Positions 15,033 to 22,923 of a DNA stretch of 29,292 nt are shown here, piece after piece. Source of the stretch: CAZOAR01 sp964577985 (GTDB taxonomy: Bacteria > Gemmatimonadota > CAZMKB01 > CAZNLH01). Location: contig CAZOAR010000033.1 in NCBI GenBank assembly GCA_964577985.1, forward strand, positions 1 through 29,292, written 5' to 3'. Position 1 is the first letter of the stretch. Each line of letters opens with the position of its first letter. The notes beneath the pieces were generated by a model, which ran no database searches, was not told the DNA's origin, and saw only the letters and a program-made list of their open reading frames with translations. The position numbers and the translations under genes are program-made.

Positions 15033-16100
15033 ATGGACCTTAAGGGTTTTACGATACCAATGCAAGTGGATAAAAACCCTGACACTATGACGGATTCATA
15101 TGGAGAGTTTGTCCTCCATCCTCTCGAGAGAGGATACGGGATAACCATCGGCAACGCCATGAGAAGGGTGCTTCTCTCTTCCGTCGGCGGTGTCGCCGTA
15201 TGGGGGATAAAGGTTGAAGGCGCCCTGCATGAGTTGTCGACGATTCCTGGTGTCATAGAGGATATTCCTGAGATCGTCCTTAACATGAAAGGACTGGTCT
15301 TTGCCGTTGATGATGACTCAGAATTTGACAGCAAAGTCATCACGCTCAGCGTCAAGAAAAAGGGTTCTGTAAGCGGTAAGGATATCGAATTGGACCCGGG
15401 AATTCAGCTGATCAATCCGGAGATACACCTCTTCGAATTGCAGGAAGATCGTGAGGTGAAGATAGAAATATTCCTTCGCAGAGGAAGGGGTTATATACCA
15501 TACGATCAGCACCTGAGAGAGAGTGGCCCGTGGCTGGAAAGCGCGAGCGAGATTGGTTTTGTCCCGATTGACTCCATCTTCAGCCCGGTCCAGAAGGTCA
15601 ATATAAAGGTCGAAAACACACGGGTCGAGGAGAGGACCGACTATGACAAGCTGACCCTGCACCTCTGGACCAACGGATCCATTCATCCCGAGGAGGCTAT
15701 CACACGTGCATCTGATCTGCTGATTGAGCATTTTCTCCTGTTCAGAGATATAAGAAAACCCTCGGACCTCTCCAGGGACAATCATGATCGAGACAAGATG
15801 AACGAGATACTGAAGAGAAGCGTTGAGGAGCTCGAACTCTCCGTGCGATCCAGCAATTGTCTGAAGGCGTCCAATATCGAGGTCCTGGCGGACCTGGTCC
15901 AGAAGAGCGAGTCACAACTGCTCAAGTACAGGAACTTCGGGAGAAAATCCTTGAAAGAGATAAAGGAGGCGATGGAGAAGTATCCCTCTCCCGGCCCTCT
16001 TTACCTGGGCATGACTCTCGAAAAGGACGAGAAGGATAGATGGGTGGTCATAGACGTGCAGGAGGAAGATACAGAGGGTGAGGGCGAGGAGTCAGAGTAG
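15033..16100 (+). CDS. rpoA: DNA-directed RNA polymerase subunit alpha
   Basis: A 355-residue alpha subunit from ATG 15033, ten bases after GGGAGG; a TTG at 15015 is an unlikely longer start. The N-terminal domain (to about residue 240) has LERGYGITIGNAMRRVLLSS, the dimerisation and beta-binding region. The C-terminal domain (about 260-330) has LELSVRSSNCLKASNIEVLA and FGRKSLKEIKEAM; Arg272 and Asn275 correspond to the UP-element-binding Arg265 and Asn268 of E. coli. An acidic tail (DVQEEDTEGEGEESE) extends beyond the usual end. Confidence 0.98.
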   Translation: MDLKGFTIPMQVDKNPDTMTDSYGEFVLHPLERGYGITIGNAMRRVLLSSVGGVAVWGIKVEGALHELSTIPGVIEDIPEIVLNMKGLVFAVDDDSEFDSKVITLSVKKKGSVSGKDIELDPGIQLINPEIHLFELQEDREVKIEIFLRRGRGYIPYDQHLRESGPWLESASEIGFVPIDSIFSPVQKVNIKVENTRVEERTDYDKLTLHLWTNGSIHPEEAITRASDLLIEHFLLFRDIRKPSDLSRDNHDRDKMNEILKRSVEELELSVRSSNCLKASNIEVLADLVQKSESQLLKYRNFGRKSLKEIKEAMEKYPSPGPLYLGMTLEKDEKDRWVVIDVQEEDTEGEGEESE

Positions 16101-16142
16101 AGCGATTGTTGGACATCTAAGTGATTGGAAAAGGGACAGCCG

Positions 16143-16562
16143 ATGAGGCACAGAAGAAAAGTAAGGAAACTGAGCAGGACAGAGAGCCACCGGATCGCGC
16201 TGACGAGGAATCTTGTGACTCAGCTTTTTGATCGCGAGAGAGTGACGACCACGGACGCAAAGGCGAAGGCTATTCGGCCATTTGCGGAGCGGCTTATCAC
16301 CAGGGCGAAGGAAGATACGGTACACTCGAGAAGGCAGGTCTCCAGGCATATCGCGGACAAGGATGTGGTTAGAAAGCTTTTTACCGATCTCTCACCCAGA
16401 TTCAGGGAGCGGCCGGGAGGCTATACGAGAATCATGAAATTGTCGAACCGACCGGGAGACAACGCCAGAATGTCAATCATCGAGTTAGTGGAGAAGGGAA
16501 GTGGAAATCGACATTCCTCCGCCCGGGACGGGAAGAAAGCAACCGGAGACTCGAAAAGCTGA
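16143..16562 (+). CDS. rplQ: 50S ribosomal protein L17
   Basis: L17 family protein of 139 residues from ATG 16143; a TTG at 16125 gives a non-standard N-terminus. It starts MRHRRKVRKLSRTESHRIAL, with TTTDAKAKAIRPFAERLIT in the middle, then GGYTRIMKLSNRPGDNARMS and IIELVEK at the usual end. A further polar tail of about 19 residues (GSGNRHSSARDGKKATGDS and on) codes through the first 62 bases of the next gene. Last gene of the ribosomal cluster. Confidence 0.97.
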   Translation: MRHRRKVRKLSRTESHRIALTRNLVTQLFDRERVTTTDAKAKAIRPFAERLITRAKEDTVHSRRQVSRHIADKDVVRKLFTDLSPRFRERPGGYTRIMKLSNRPGDNARMSIIELVEKGSGNRHSSARDGKKATGDSKS

Positions 16563-17754
16563 TAACAGACCGCGCTGTTACCGAACAGCTTTTTTGTGCC
16601 TGACCCTCGCCGTCGTATTCACCGCGGCGGCTTATCCTCTGGATCGAGAGGGAAGGGCTCTCTGGATTGTCAGGACGACACTTGTGGACCGTTCCTCGAT
16701 CGACGCGGCTATCGAACACGCCGTTGAGGGAGGATTCGAGACACTGTTCGTCCAGGCAGTGGGGCGTGGGGATGCCTTTTACCCTTCCTCATATCTTCCG
16801 CCCAGTGAACTACTTCACGGCTCGAAGTTTCCGGATCCTCTCGCCTATTTTGTTACCCGGGCTCACAGGAATGGTCTGGAAGTGCATGTCTGGATCAATC
16901 TGCTGTATGTCTGGTCTGCCGCACGGCTTCCTGTTTCTCCCCTCCATGTCGTTTACGGACACCCCGACTGGTTCGTCAAGAGGCGCGGGAACGTCTTCAA
17001 TGACGAAGATGGAAGGGATGTGTATTCTCGGTATGAGAGTAAGGACCGGTTCCTTTCACCAGCCCTGCCGGAAGTCAGGTCTTATCTGGCGAACATAGTG
17101 GCCGAGGTTTTGGAAAGGTATTCGGTCGATGGTATTCATCTTGACTATATCCGCTATCCATCTCGGGATTCAGGGTTCGAACGCTTTTCCAGGAAGGCGT
17201 TCTCAACGCGCTATCTGGTAGACCCTGTAGCTCTTTTCGATGGGGACGGATCAAACAGGACCTCCATGGATGCTTCCTCCAGGACAATACTGAGAGAGGA
17301 ATGGTATAAGTGGCGAGCTGAGCAGGTCACCGGGCTGCTGAAGGAGATCCGCACTGTCCAGAAGAGGCTCTCCCCCGGCGCACAATTATCGGTGGCGACT
17401 ATTCCCGGCAGGGTCAAGGCGCGTGATAGCTATGGACAGGATTGGGCCAGATGGGTGAATGACGGAATCGTGGACCTGGTTGTTACCATGTCATATTCAA
17501 TGGTTGACAGAGTGGTGGTAGCCCAGGCCATAGATGCCAGAGAGGCTGTGAGAAAAGGCCGCTTATACATTGGAGTGGCCGCCTATAACAGACCGATGGG
17601 CGACGTTGTGAGAATGGTTCGAGAGTTGAGAAAGACAGGTGTGGATGGTTTTTCGTTCTTTTCATACAATTCAATGCTGGAGGAACCGGGCAGGTTCACT
17701 ACCGTCAGGAAAGGCCTTTTTGCCGACAGTGGAAGTGAACCGATTACGCGGTAG
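16501..17754 (+). CDS. Secreted GHL10-family (family 10-like) glycosyl hydrolase
   Basis: A 417-residue protein resembling the GHL10/DUF187 (YngK-like) TIM-barrel family of putative glycosidases. The GTG at 16501 follows GGAGAAGGGA. Residues about 29-45 (TAFLCLTLAVVFTAAA) form a signal peptide after an arginine-containing n-region, so a later start would lose the n-region. Landmarks: EGRALWIVRTTLVD (family start), GFETLFVQAVGRGDAFYPS, NGLEVHVWINLLYVWS, HPDWFV, SPALPEVRSYLANIVAEVL, DGIHLDYIRYP with the probable catalytic Asp, and VDLVVTMSYS. The substrate is unknown; relatives are linked to peptidoglycan or polysaccharide cleavage, weakly supported. It overlaps rplQ by 62 bases and converges on mazG 38 bases away; no clear terminator separates them. 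Confidence 0.85.
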   Translation: MEIDIPPPGTGRKQPETRKADNRPRCYRTAFLCLTLAVVFTAAAYPLDREGRALWIVRTTLVDRSSIDAAIEHAVEGGFETLFVQAVGRGDAFYPSSYLPPSELLHGSKFPDPLAYFVTRAHRNGLEVHVWINLLYVWSAARLPVSPLHVVYGHPDWFVKRRGNVFNDEDGRDVYSRYESKDRFLSPALPEVRSYLANIVAEVLERYSVDGIHLDYIRYPSRDSGFERFSRKAFSTRYLVDPVALFDGDGSNRTSMDASSRTILREEWYKWRAEQVTGLLKEIRTVQKRLSPGAQLSVATIPGRVKARDSYGQDWARWVNDGIVDLVVTMSYSMVDRVVVAQAIDAREAVRKGRLYIGVAAYNRPMGDVVRMVRELRKTGVDGFSFFSYNSMLEEPGRFTTVRKGLFADSGSEPITR

Positions 17755-17792
17755 GAACCACGTTTTCTTCGCATCAGCGACTCCGAAGTCAT

Positions 17793-18584
17793 TCATCGGT
17801 CAATGCGACGTTGATTCTCTTCATTCTTGATCTCGTCCCAGATCTTGTCAAGCTCCTCAAGCCCCGCTTGTCCCATTACCAGCCCCTTTTTCGATGCCCT
17901 GTCTGTCATCTGGTCGAACCTCCTGGCAAACTTCCTTATGGTCTTCGACAGTGCTTCATCCGGATGGAAACCAACCATGCGCGAGAAATTGACAACCGCG
18001 AAGAAAAGGTCGCCGATTTCCTGCTCCAACTCTACCCTTTCGCCCGCACGATAGGCATCCACAATCTCCCCCATCTCCTCTGATACCTTCTCCAGGGCGC
18101 CATCAGGTGCGGGCCAGTCGAATTTCCATGCGGCTGCCCTCTCCTGGAGCCTGAACGCTCTTAGAAGCGGGGGCAGAGTCATGGGTATGCCTTCAAGGAT
18201 GCCGGACACTCCTTCTTTCTGTCTTTCCCTGGCCTTGAGGAGTTCCCACCCCTCATCGTCAGTTCCTTCCTGAAAAAGGGTCGGGTGGCGCCTCCTGATC
18301 TTCTCCGCAAGTGCGGAAAAAACATCTTCGACTGAGAAGTCTCCATTTTCTTCGCCCAGCATCGCCAGGAATGCACAGTGAAGGAGGAGATCTCCGAGTT
18401 CACTCAGGATGGCCCGGGAGTCCTCTCCGTCAATAGCCTCGAGGAGTTCGTGACATTCTTCCAGGAGATAGGGTTTCATATCCGCCGCGCGTTTGGACCT
18501 GTCCCATGGACACCCGTCGGGTGAACGGAGGATGCGCAACAGCTCCATAATACCTTCGAATGTTGTCTCTGATTGTTTTTTCAA
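17793..18584 (-). CDS. mazG: Nucleoside triphosphate pyrophosphohydrolase MazG
   Basis: A tandem MazG protein that hydrolyses NTPs to NMP and pyrophosphate, clearing abnormal nucleotides. The signature LRSPDGCPWDRSKR comes first. Domain 1 has the metal-binding EECHELLEAID ... ELGDLL, domain 2 has EEMGEIVDAYR ... EIGDLFFAVVNFSR. The sequence MTLPPLLRAFRLQERAAAWK-like linker (IPMTLPPLLRAFRLQERAAA) is typical. I chose TTG 18584, eight bases behind AGAGAGG (18593-18599 on the plus strand), giving 263 residues, the length of E. coli MazG. An ATG at 18656 would add 24 unrelated residues and read through the dyad at 18605-18623. Divergent from alr. Confidence 0.94.
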   Translation of the reverse strand: MKKQSETTFEGIMELLRILRSPDGCPWDRSKRAADMKPYLLEECHELLEAIDGEDSRAILSELGDLLLHCAFLAMLGEENGDFSVEDVFSALAEKIRRRHPTLFQEGTDDEGWELLKARERQKEGVSGILEGIPMTLPPLLRAFRLQERAAAWKFDWPAPDGALEKVSEEMGEIVDAYRAGERVELEQEIGDLFFAVVNFSRMVGFHPDEALSKTIRKFARRFDQMTDRASKKGLVMGQAGLEELDKIWDEIKNEENQRRIDR

Positions 18585-18603
18585 AGCGCCCGCCTCTCTG
18601 CAG

Positions 18604-18609
18604 ATTGTA
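18604..18609 (-). promoter_or_regulatory. Candidate -10 box for mazG
   Basis: On the minus strand the sequence is TACAAT, five of six bases of the sigma70 -10 consensus. It would start transcription near 18597, about 13 bases before the TTG start and just upstream of the AGAGAGG site. No good -35 box lies 17 bases further upstream. The box lies within the dyad at 18605-18623. Confidence 0.35.
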
Positions 18610-18623
18610 TCTGGAAGATACAA
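18605..18623. promoter_or_regulatory. Perfect 8+3+8 dyad upstream of mazG (possible operator)
   Basis: TTGTATCT (18605-18612) and AGATACAA (18616-18623) are exact reverse complements around GGA. The 19-base dyad lies over the presumed mazG -10 box and about 20 bases from the mazG start. It could be an operator for a dimeric repressor, or a tight hairpin at the 5' end of the mazG mRNA. No second copy was noticed elsewhere in the window. Confidence 0.5.
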
Positions 18624-18664
18624 CAGGGACCCTCGGTATTGCAAGGGTGTAGACATGAATAATC

Positions 18665-18693
18665 TTGCGTTTTATGAATTCTCCTTTTATAAT
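18665..18693 (+). promoter_or_regulatory. Candidate promoter for alr
   Basis: A perfect TATAAT (18688-18693) follows TTGCGT (18665-18670, three of six consensus bases) after exactly 17 bases. Transcription should begin near 18700, directly at the ATG at 18701. It drives alr and probably the three genes that follow. Confidence 0.55.
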
Positions 18694-18700
18694 AACGGCC

Positions 18701-19957
18701 ATGAGTCGCTGTGAAGGATCAAACCTGGGAGGGACACTGGACGTCGATCTGGCTCATCTTCCCTTTCAATCCGCACTTAGCCTCGCCACCTCGCGTTCCT
18801 GGCTGGAAATAGACCTTGATGCAATCGCGGGAAATATCGCGCAGATCAGGTTGGTATCCGATCCCGGCATCGAGTTGCTCCTGCCAGTAAAGGCGGACGG
18901 TTACGGACATGGCGCGGTCGAAGTGGCGAAAGTCGCGGCGAAGGCCGGGGTAGAGAGGTTTGGGGTGGCGTCTCTCGAAGAGGCTATGTTGTTGAGGCGG
19001 GGGGGCATAGATCAGAGAATTCTTCTCCTGACACCTCCCATCGGGAGAGAGCTGGATCAGATAGTGGCATTTTCACTGACCCCCGTGATCGCGGATCTTG
19101 ATGTCGCCTCGCGATTGGATGCGTGCGCTCGTGGAGAAGGGATAGTCCACCCGGTCCAGATCGAGGTTGACACGGGAATGGGCAGGTCCGGCGTATCATG
19201 GCGCGAGGCAATGGCATTCATAAGCAAAGTCAATTCGCTGCCGGGACTCACGATAGAGGGGATCTTCTCGCACTTCAGCTCTGCTGACGAAGAGGATATC
19301 TCTTTTGCAATGCTTCAGCTTGAGAGATTCAGGGGCGTGATGAGGGTGGTAAATGAAGAGATGGACTCGTCGTTTCCGGTTCACATGTCGAACAGCTCCG
19401 CGGCCCTCAGAATCCCCGAGACAGGTATGTCCGTAATCAGGCCGGGCTTGTTTGTATACGGAGTCCTGCCGCCTCATGTTCGAAGGGAGGAATCTCGGCT
19501 CGATCCACAGCCGGCAATGCAGTTCCGGTCACGGGTGGTCTTTGTCAAGGAGGTCGACACGGGCGACACGGTGGGATATGGGAGGAGATTCATTGCATCC
19601 GGGAAAATGAAGGTGGCGACGATATCGGCAGGTTATCGGGACGGCCTGCACTATGGGCTCTCGAATCGAGGAGAAGTGCTTGTACGTGGACGAAGATGCC
19701 CTGTGCTGGGCAATATCTGTATGGACATGCTCATGGCGGACGTATCGGGAGTTGAAGGAGTGACTCTGGGCGACAGGGTAACGCTCATGGGGATGGACGG
19801 AAGGGAGCGAATCAGCCCGGAAGAGATAGCGGAAATCGTTGGAACGATCTCCTACGATGTCATGACGAGCATTGGAAACAAGGTTCCGAGGATTTATTAC
19901 ACGGACGGAAGACCGAACAAGATAGTCTCGTTCCTCGGAACGTGGATTCGCGATTAA
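18701..19957 (+). CDS. alr: Alanine racemase
   Basis: PLP enzyme interconverting L- and D-alanine for peptidoglycan. From ATG 18701 it has 418 residues; the catalytic domain starts at about residue 34 (WLEIDLDAIAGNIAQIR). Lys64 in VKADGYGHGAVEVAK binds PLP. Tyr293 in VGYGRRF matches the second catalytic base, and ISAGYRDG and GNICMDMLMADV follow as in the family. The first 33 residues are poorly conserved and no ATG, GTG or TTG follows in this stretch. No Shine-Dalgarno precedes 18701 and the -10 box ends 8 bases before it, suggesting a leaderless message. ATG 18674 is in frame but lies upstream of that start point. Confidence 0.93.
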   Translation: MSRCEGSNLGGTLDVDLAHLPFQSALSLATSRSWLEIDLDAIAGNIAQIRLVSDPGIELLLPVKADGYGHGAVEVAKVAAKAGVERFGVASLEEAMLLRRGGIDQRILLLTPPIGRELDQIVAFSLTPVIADLDVASRLDACARGEGIVHPVQIEVDTGMGRSGVSWREAMAFISKVNSLPGLTIEGIFSHFSSADEEDISFAMLQLERFRGVMRVVNEEMDSSFPVHMSNSSAALRIPETGMSVIRPGLFVYGVLPPHVRREESRLDPQPAMQFRSRVVFVKEVDTGDTVGYGRRFIASGKMKVATISAGYRDGLHYGLSNRGEVLVRGRRCPVLGNICMDMLMADVSGVEGVTLGDRVTLMGMDGRERISPEEIAEIVGTISYDVMTSIGNKVPRIYYTDGRPNKIVSFLGTWIRD

Positions 19958-19973
19958 GGAGAGAGGAATCAGG

Positions 19974-20312
19974 ATGACCGGAGAGAAAAAGGATAACGTG
20001 GAAGAAAGGTCAGAAGAGGACCGTACAATGTCGGGAATGGAACTTCCCCAGGCTAATTTCCTTGCGCTGATATCGCTGTTCCAGCTTCCCGCCCTGCAGT
20101 TTCTCGGGGAGCTCAACGACCCATCGTCTGAAGAGAAACAGGAAATCCATCCGCAGATGGCCAAATACTACATCGACTGCCTGTCCATACTGGATGAGAA
20201 GACGAAGGGTAACCTCGAGGACGACGAGAAGAAGGCACTCGACAATGTCCTCGTGCAGTTGAGACTGCTCTATGTCAAGAAGGCTCCCCGTGGAGGGACT
20301 GAGGGGTCATGA
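19974..20312 (+). CDS. DUF1844 family protein
   Basis: A 112-residue cytosolic protein matching DUF1844 (PF08899) by its pattern: FLALISLFQLPALQFLGELN at residues 28-47, then an acidic segment, then YYIDCLSILDEKTKGNLEDD and a last helix LDNVLVQLRLLYVKK. Members are small helical proteins of unknown function found in Acidobacteria, Deltaproteobacteria and several candidate phyla. The N-terminal 25 residues are highly charged. A clear ribosome-binding site (GGAG with AGAGGAA) lies before the ATG. The stop overlaps the following lipoprotein start (ATGA). No function is proposed. Confidence 0.85.
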   Translation: MTGEKKDNVEERSEEDRTMSGMELPQANFLALISLFQLPALQFLGELNDPSSEEKQEIHPQMAKYYIDCLSILDEKTKGNLEDDEKKALDNVLVQLRLLYVKKAPRGGTEGS

Positions 20313-21580
20313 GTAAGCCAGGTCGCAGTCAGTTCGCGGCACTCTTCTTTATTGTTGTCTGTCTGATGATTACTATCGCTTGCACGGATGAGCGAGGGAG
20401 TCCTGTGGGGATTTTCCTGATCGATGACAGTTTCGAGGGAGAAACTCCGCCGGATACCGTACTCTATGCGGTTCAGGACACGAGCTTTGAGGAAGCCGTT
20501 AATACCAGCTACTCGCCCGTTTTTTATGTGGGGAAGGAGGGCGGGACACGTGTGAGAACCCTTCTCCGTTTTGAAGGGCTGCCACAGGCGGATTCTGTTA
20601 TGAGTGCCGTGGTGAGGCTCAGGAGAGGATCTGAGTTTACATCATCCGCGTTCGATGTAGTCGCGTATCCTGTCACGGCAGAATGGCACGTCCTGGACGT
20701 CACCTGGGAAATCGCGTTGATAGATGAAGAATCCGGGGACACCACGCAATGGGATGGGGGAGAATATGATCTGACCGAAGCCGGGAGATTCTCCTTCAGC
20801 GGTGATGAGGCAGACACTCTTTTCGAGATGGGGCTCGATGCCGACCTCGTAGAGAGCTGGATAGAGGATCCTGATCAGAATAACGGGATCATTCTTGTCT
20901 CATCCGAGGAGGAAGCGATTCCTGGCCTCGTATCGATGGTGTCCAGGCAATCCACGGATGGCGTGGGCGAGCCCACGATTGAACTCGAGTATGTCTCCCC
21001 GGATAATCCCGACACCATCCTGACGACAGAGATACTCGTGAATAACGACCTGTTTATCTATGAGTATCAGGATTCGGATGTCAGCCCGGAGGTTCCTGAG
21101 AATCTTCTCCTCGGAGCGGTTCCGGCCTTCAGGACGATGCTCAGGTTTGATCTATCAGGATTCGACACGACCTGGACGGTGATCCGGGCAGATCTGAGCC
21201 TCTGCGTGGCGGACTCGACGCATCTTCATGACGACCTCACAGTCGAGGCGTTTGCGGTTCTCTCGCCCTGGGAAGGCTCTGACTCTGAGACGGACGACAC
21301 GACCCTGGGGATTACGACCGTTTCGCCTGGCGACAGCACCATGGATATTAATATGACAGGTATGGTGCAATTGTGGGCGCTTGGCGACTTTGAAAATCAT
21401 GGCATCATATTGAAAATGGGGAGATTGCAGAACTTACTGGGGCATGTAGAGCTCTACGGCGCAGATCACAGTTCGCTTGACAGAAGGCCATCAATGAAGA
21501 TCTATTATCATATTCCGGATGATCCTCCATTCGGTCCGAGGGCCCCTGGTGAGAGACGGGAGGCTGTTTCATCACGATGA
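20309..21580 (+). CDS. Putative lipoprotein with two DNRLRE-like domains
   Basis: A 423-residue predicted exported lipoprotein: KPGRSQFAALFFIVVCLMIT then the lipobox TIAC with Cys25. The mature part has two similar halves, about residues 45-230 and 240-405. Each has a strand with FRF-type core (TLLRFEGLP; TMLRFDLSG), a following strand of the ADLSL/AVVRL kind, and a P-x-(I/M)-x-(I/L)-x-Y ending (EPTIELEY; RPSMKIYY). This pattern resembles DNRLRE/CBM96-like modules, known from extracellular and cell-surface proteins. WHVLDVTWEIA in the first half is also typical. A role in surface adhesion or polysaccharide binding is inference only. ATGA overlap with genes on both sides indicates a coupled unit. 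Confidence 0.75.
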   Translation: MSKPGRSQFAALFFIVVCLMITIACTDERGSPVGIFLIDDSFEGETPPDTVLYAVQDTSFEEAVNTSYSPVFYVGKEGGTRVRTLLRFEGLPQADSVMSAVVRLRRGSEFTSSAFDVVAYPVTAEWHVLDVTWEIALIDEESGDTTQWDGGEYDLTEAGRFSFSGDEADTLFEMGLDADLVESWIEDPDQNNGIILVSSEEEAIPGLVSMVSRQSTDGVGEPTIELEYVSPDNPDTILTTEILVNNDLFIYEYQDSDVSPEVPENLLLGAVPAFRTMLRFDLSGFDTTWTVIRADLSLCVADSTHLHDDLTVEAFAVLSPWEGSDSETDDTTLGITTVSPGDSTMDINMTGMVQLWALGDFENHGIILKMGRLQNLLGHVELYGADHSSLDRRPSMKIYYHIPDDPPFGPRAPGERREAVSSR

Positions 21581-22806
21581 TCTATCGCTCCGCTCGGATA
21601 GCCGCCATTCTGGGACTGATGTTGTCTTCGGCATTCCCGCTCTGCGCAGACTCGCCATTCGCGGCGGGTGCCTTCGGGTTGCCGGTTCTCCAGGTCGACG
21701 GCAGGGGCAGAGGAATGGGGGGAGTCTCCATCGCCCTGACTGGCGAAAGCTTTTCTCCACTCAATCCGGCCGTGCTTACGAGAGCGAATCGTTCAGGGAT
21801 ATCTGGAATGCTCGCGCCCGCGTACCATTATTCACGAGATTATCGCGCGTCGAGTACGAATAGATCACTCGATTTCTCCTATGTGAAGATGGTATTTCCT
21901 GTCCCATCCAGGATGGTCGTGTCGGCGGGCGTTCACCAGGTGCTCGATTTCGACTGGGAGATTGACAGACCCTTCAACTTCCAGGACACGACTCTCACGG
22001 AGGCAATTAGATCGATGGGGACTCTCTTTCGCGGGGAGTTCGCGGTAGCGAGACCTCTCATTGCTGGATTGCGAGCCGGCGTTGGTATAGATTTCTACAG
22101 GGGAAGGATCTCGGATACAAGAGAAATGATTTTTCAGGGATCCTATTACAACTCGGGTGCAGGCTTCGATGTGAGAGACCAGTATTCCTATGAGGCAAAC
22201 GGCCTGGGGATGAACCTGGGCCTGCTTTTTGTGCCGGACCGGAGGATCAGCGCAGGCTTTTTCTATGCACCTGCTTTTGATCTGGACCTCGATGAGGAGT
22301 TGGCGACAAGTCCGGGCAATCTGTCTCAACGATCCCTGGAGGGAAAGATGCCACTCTCATGGGGATTTGGTCTCTGTGCCTCGCCTGGAAAAGGGTTTCT
22401 CCTTGCCTTCGACCACAGGCGTGCCGATTGGTCGTCATTCTCGATAATCTCGGATGAGGGAGTCGAATATCGAGGACTTCGTGACGAACTCGATTTTGCC
22501 TTCGGTGCGGAATTCACATCCACCGAACGAAGGAATCGATCGTGGTTGGGGATGTCCTCGGCCCGCGCAGGGATACGCCTGAGGTCTCTGCCGATGAAGG
22601 CGGGGGGTGAGGGGGTCGATGAGAGGGCTGCAACTCTCGGATGGGGTATTCCGATAGGGAAAGGGAGAGGTCGACTGGATCTCTCCGTTGAGTTCGGTAG
22701 CCGTGGGGATCTTGAGAAGAACGGGTTGAGAGAGCGACTCTTCAGAATCGGTGTATCCGTATCCGCTTTTGAGAAGTGGCTTCCGAACGAGCGCAGGCGA
22801 AGATGA
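21577..22806 (+). CDS. Putative outer-membrane beta-barrel protein
   Basis: A 409-residue protein with a signal peptide (IYRSARIAAILGLMLSSAF; cleavage probable after LCA at residue 24). The start of the mature part, GRGRGMGGVSIALTGESFSP and LNPA, is like the PorV/FadL-type outer-membrane families, whose N-terminal plug begins RGMGGAGVA...NPA. The remaining sequence alternates in short amphipathic strands (for example RMVVSAGVHQVLDFDW, GLRAGVGIDFYRG, GRLDLSVEFGSRG), fitting a barrel of about 14 strands. It does not end in the usual terminal Phe or Trp but in EKWLPNERRRR. Family membership is uncertain; a PorV-like role with a surface lipoprotein would fit the neighbour. ATGA-coupled to the lipoprotein gene. 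Confidence 0.7.
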   Translation: MIYRSARIAAILGLMLSSAFPLCADSPFAAGAFGLPVLQVDGRGRGMGGVSIALTGESFSPLNPAVLTRANRSGISGMLAPAYHYSRDYRASSTNRSLDFSYVKMVFPVPSRMVVSAGVHQVLDFDWEIDRPFNFQDTTLTEAIRSMGTLFRGEFAVARPLIAGLRAGVGIDFYRGRISDTREMIFQGSYYNSGAGFDVRDQYSYEANGLGMNLGLLFVPDRRISAGFFYAPAFDLDLDEELATSPGNLSQRSLEGKMPLSWGFGLCASPGKGFLLAFDHRRADWSSFSIISDEGVEYRGLRDELDFAFGAEFTSTERRNRSWLGMSSARAGIRLRSLPMKAGGEGVDERAATLGWGIPIGKGRGRLDLSVEFGSRGDLEKNGLRERLFRIGVSVSAFEKWLPNERRRR

Positions 22807-22839
22807 ACACTTTTTTTGCGGTCTTGTGTAGAAAATCAC

Positions 22840-22868
22840 TTGACAGGCAAAGAGTAAAGCTCTACAAT
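22840..22868 (+). promoter_or_regulatory. Strong sigma70-type promoter for secD
   Basis: A perfect TTGACA (22840-22845) and TACAAT (22863-22868, five of six) are separated by exactly 17 bases, the best match to consensus in the window. Transcription should start near 22875, leaving a leader of about 50 bases to the GTG start of secD at 22924. It should drive secD, secF and tatD. Confidence 0.8.
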
Positions 22869-22923
22869 ATTAGGTCTCTTTTTTCGATTTACCAGTTTTG
22901 GACCCGTATGGGAAATAACAACT

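Noticed and set aside
1..16562. The ribosomal gene cluster as an unusual or horizontally acquired island
   Set aside because: Gene content and order (S10, spc and alpha parts with secY, adk, map, infA) follow the widely conserved bacterial arrangement, and there are no mobile elements or integration marks.
17755..17792. Terminator between the GHL10 gene and mazG
   Set aside because: Convergent genes would be expected to have one, but the 38-base gap and flanks hold only 4-bp stems and no T-run after them.
19529..20164. 211-residue minus-strand open frame opposite alr and DUF1844
   Set aside because: Antisense to the conserved C-terminal part of alanine racemase; no initiation signals or family match.
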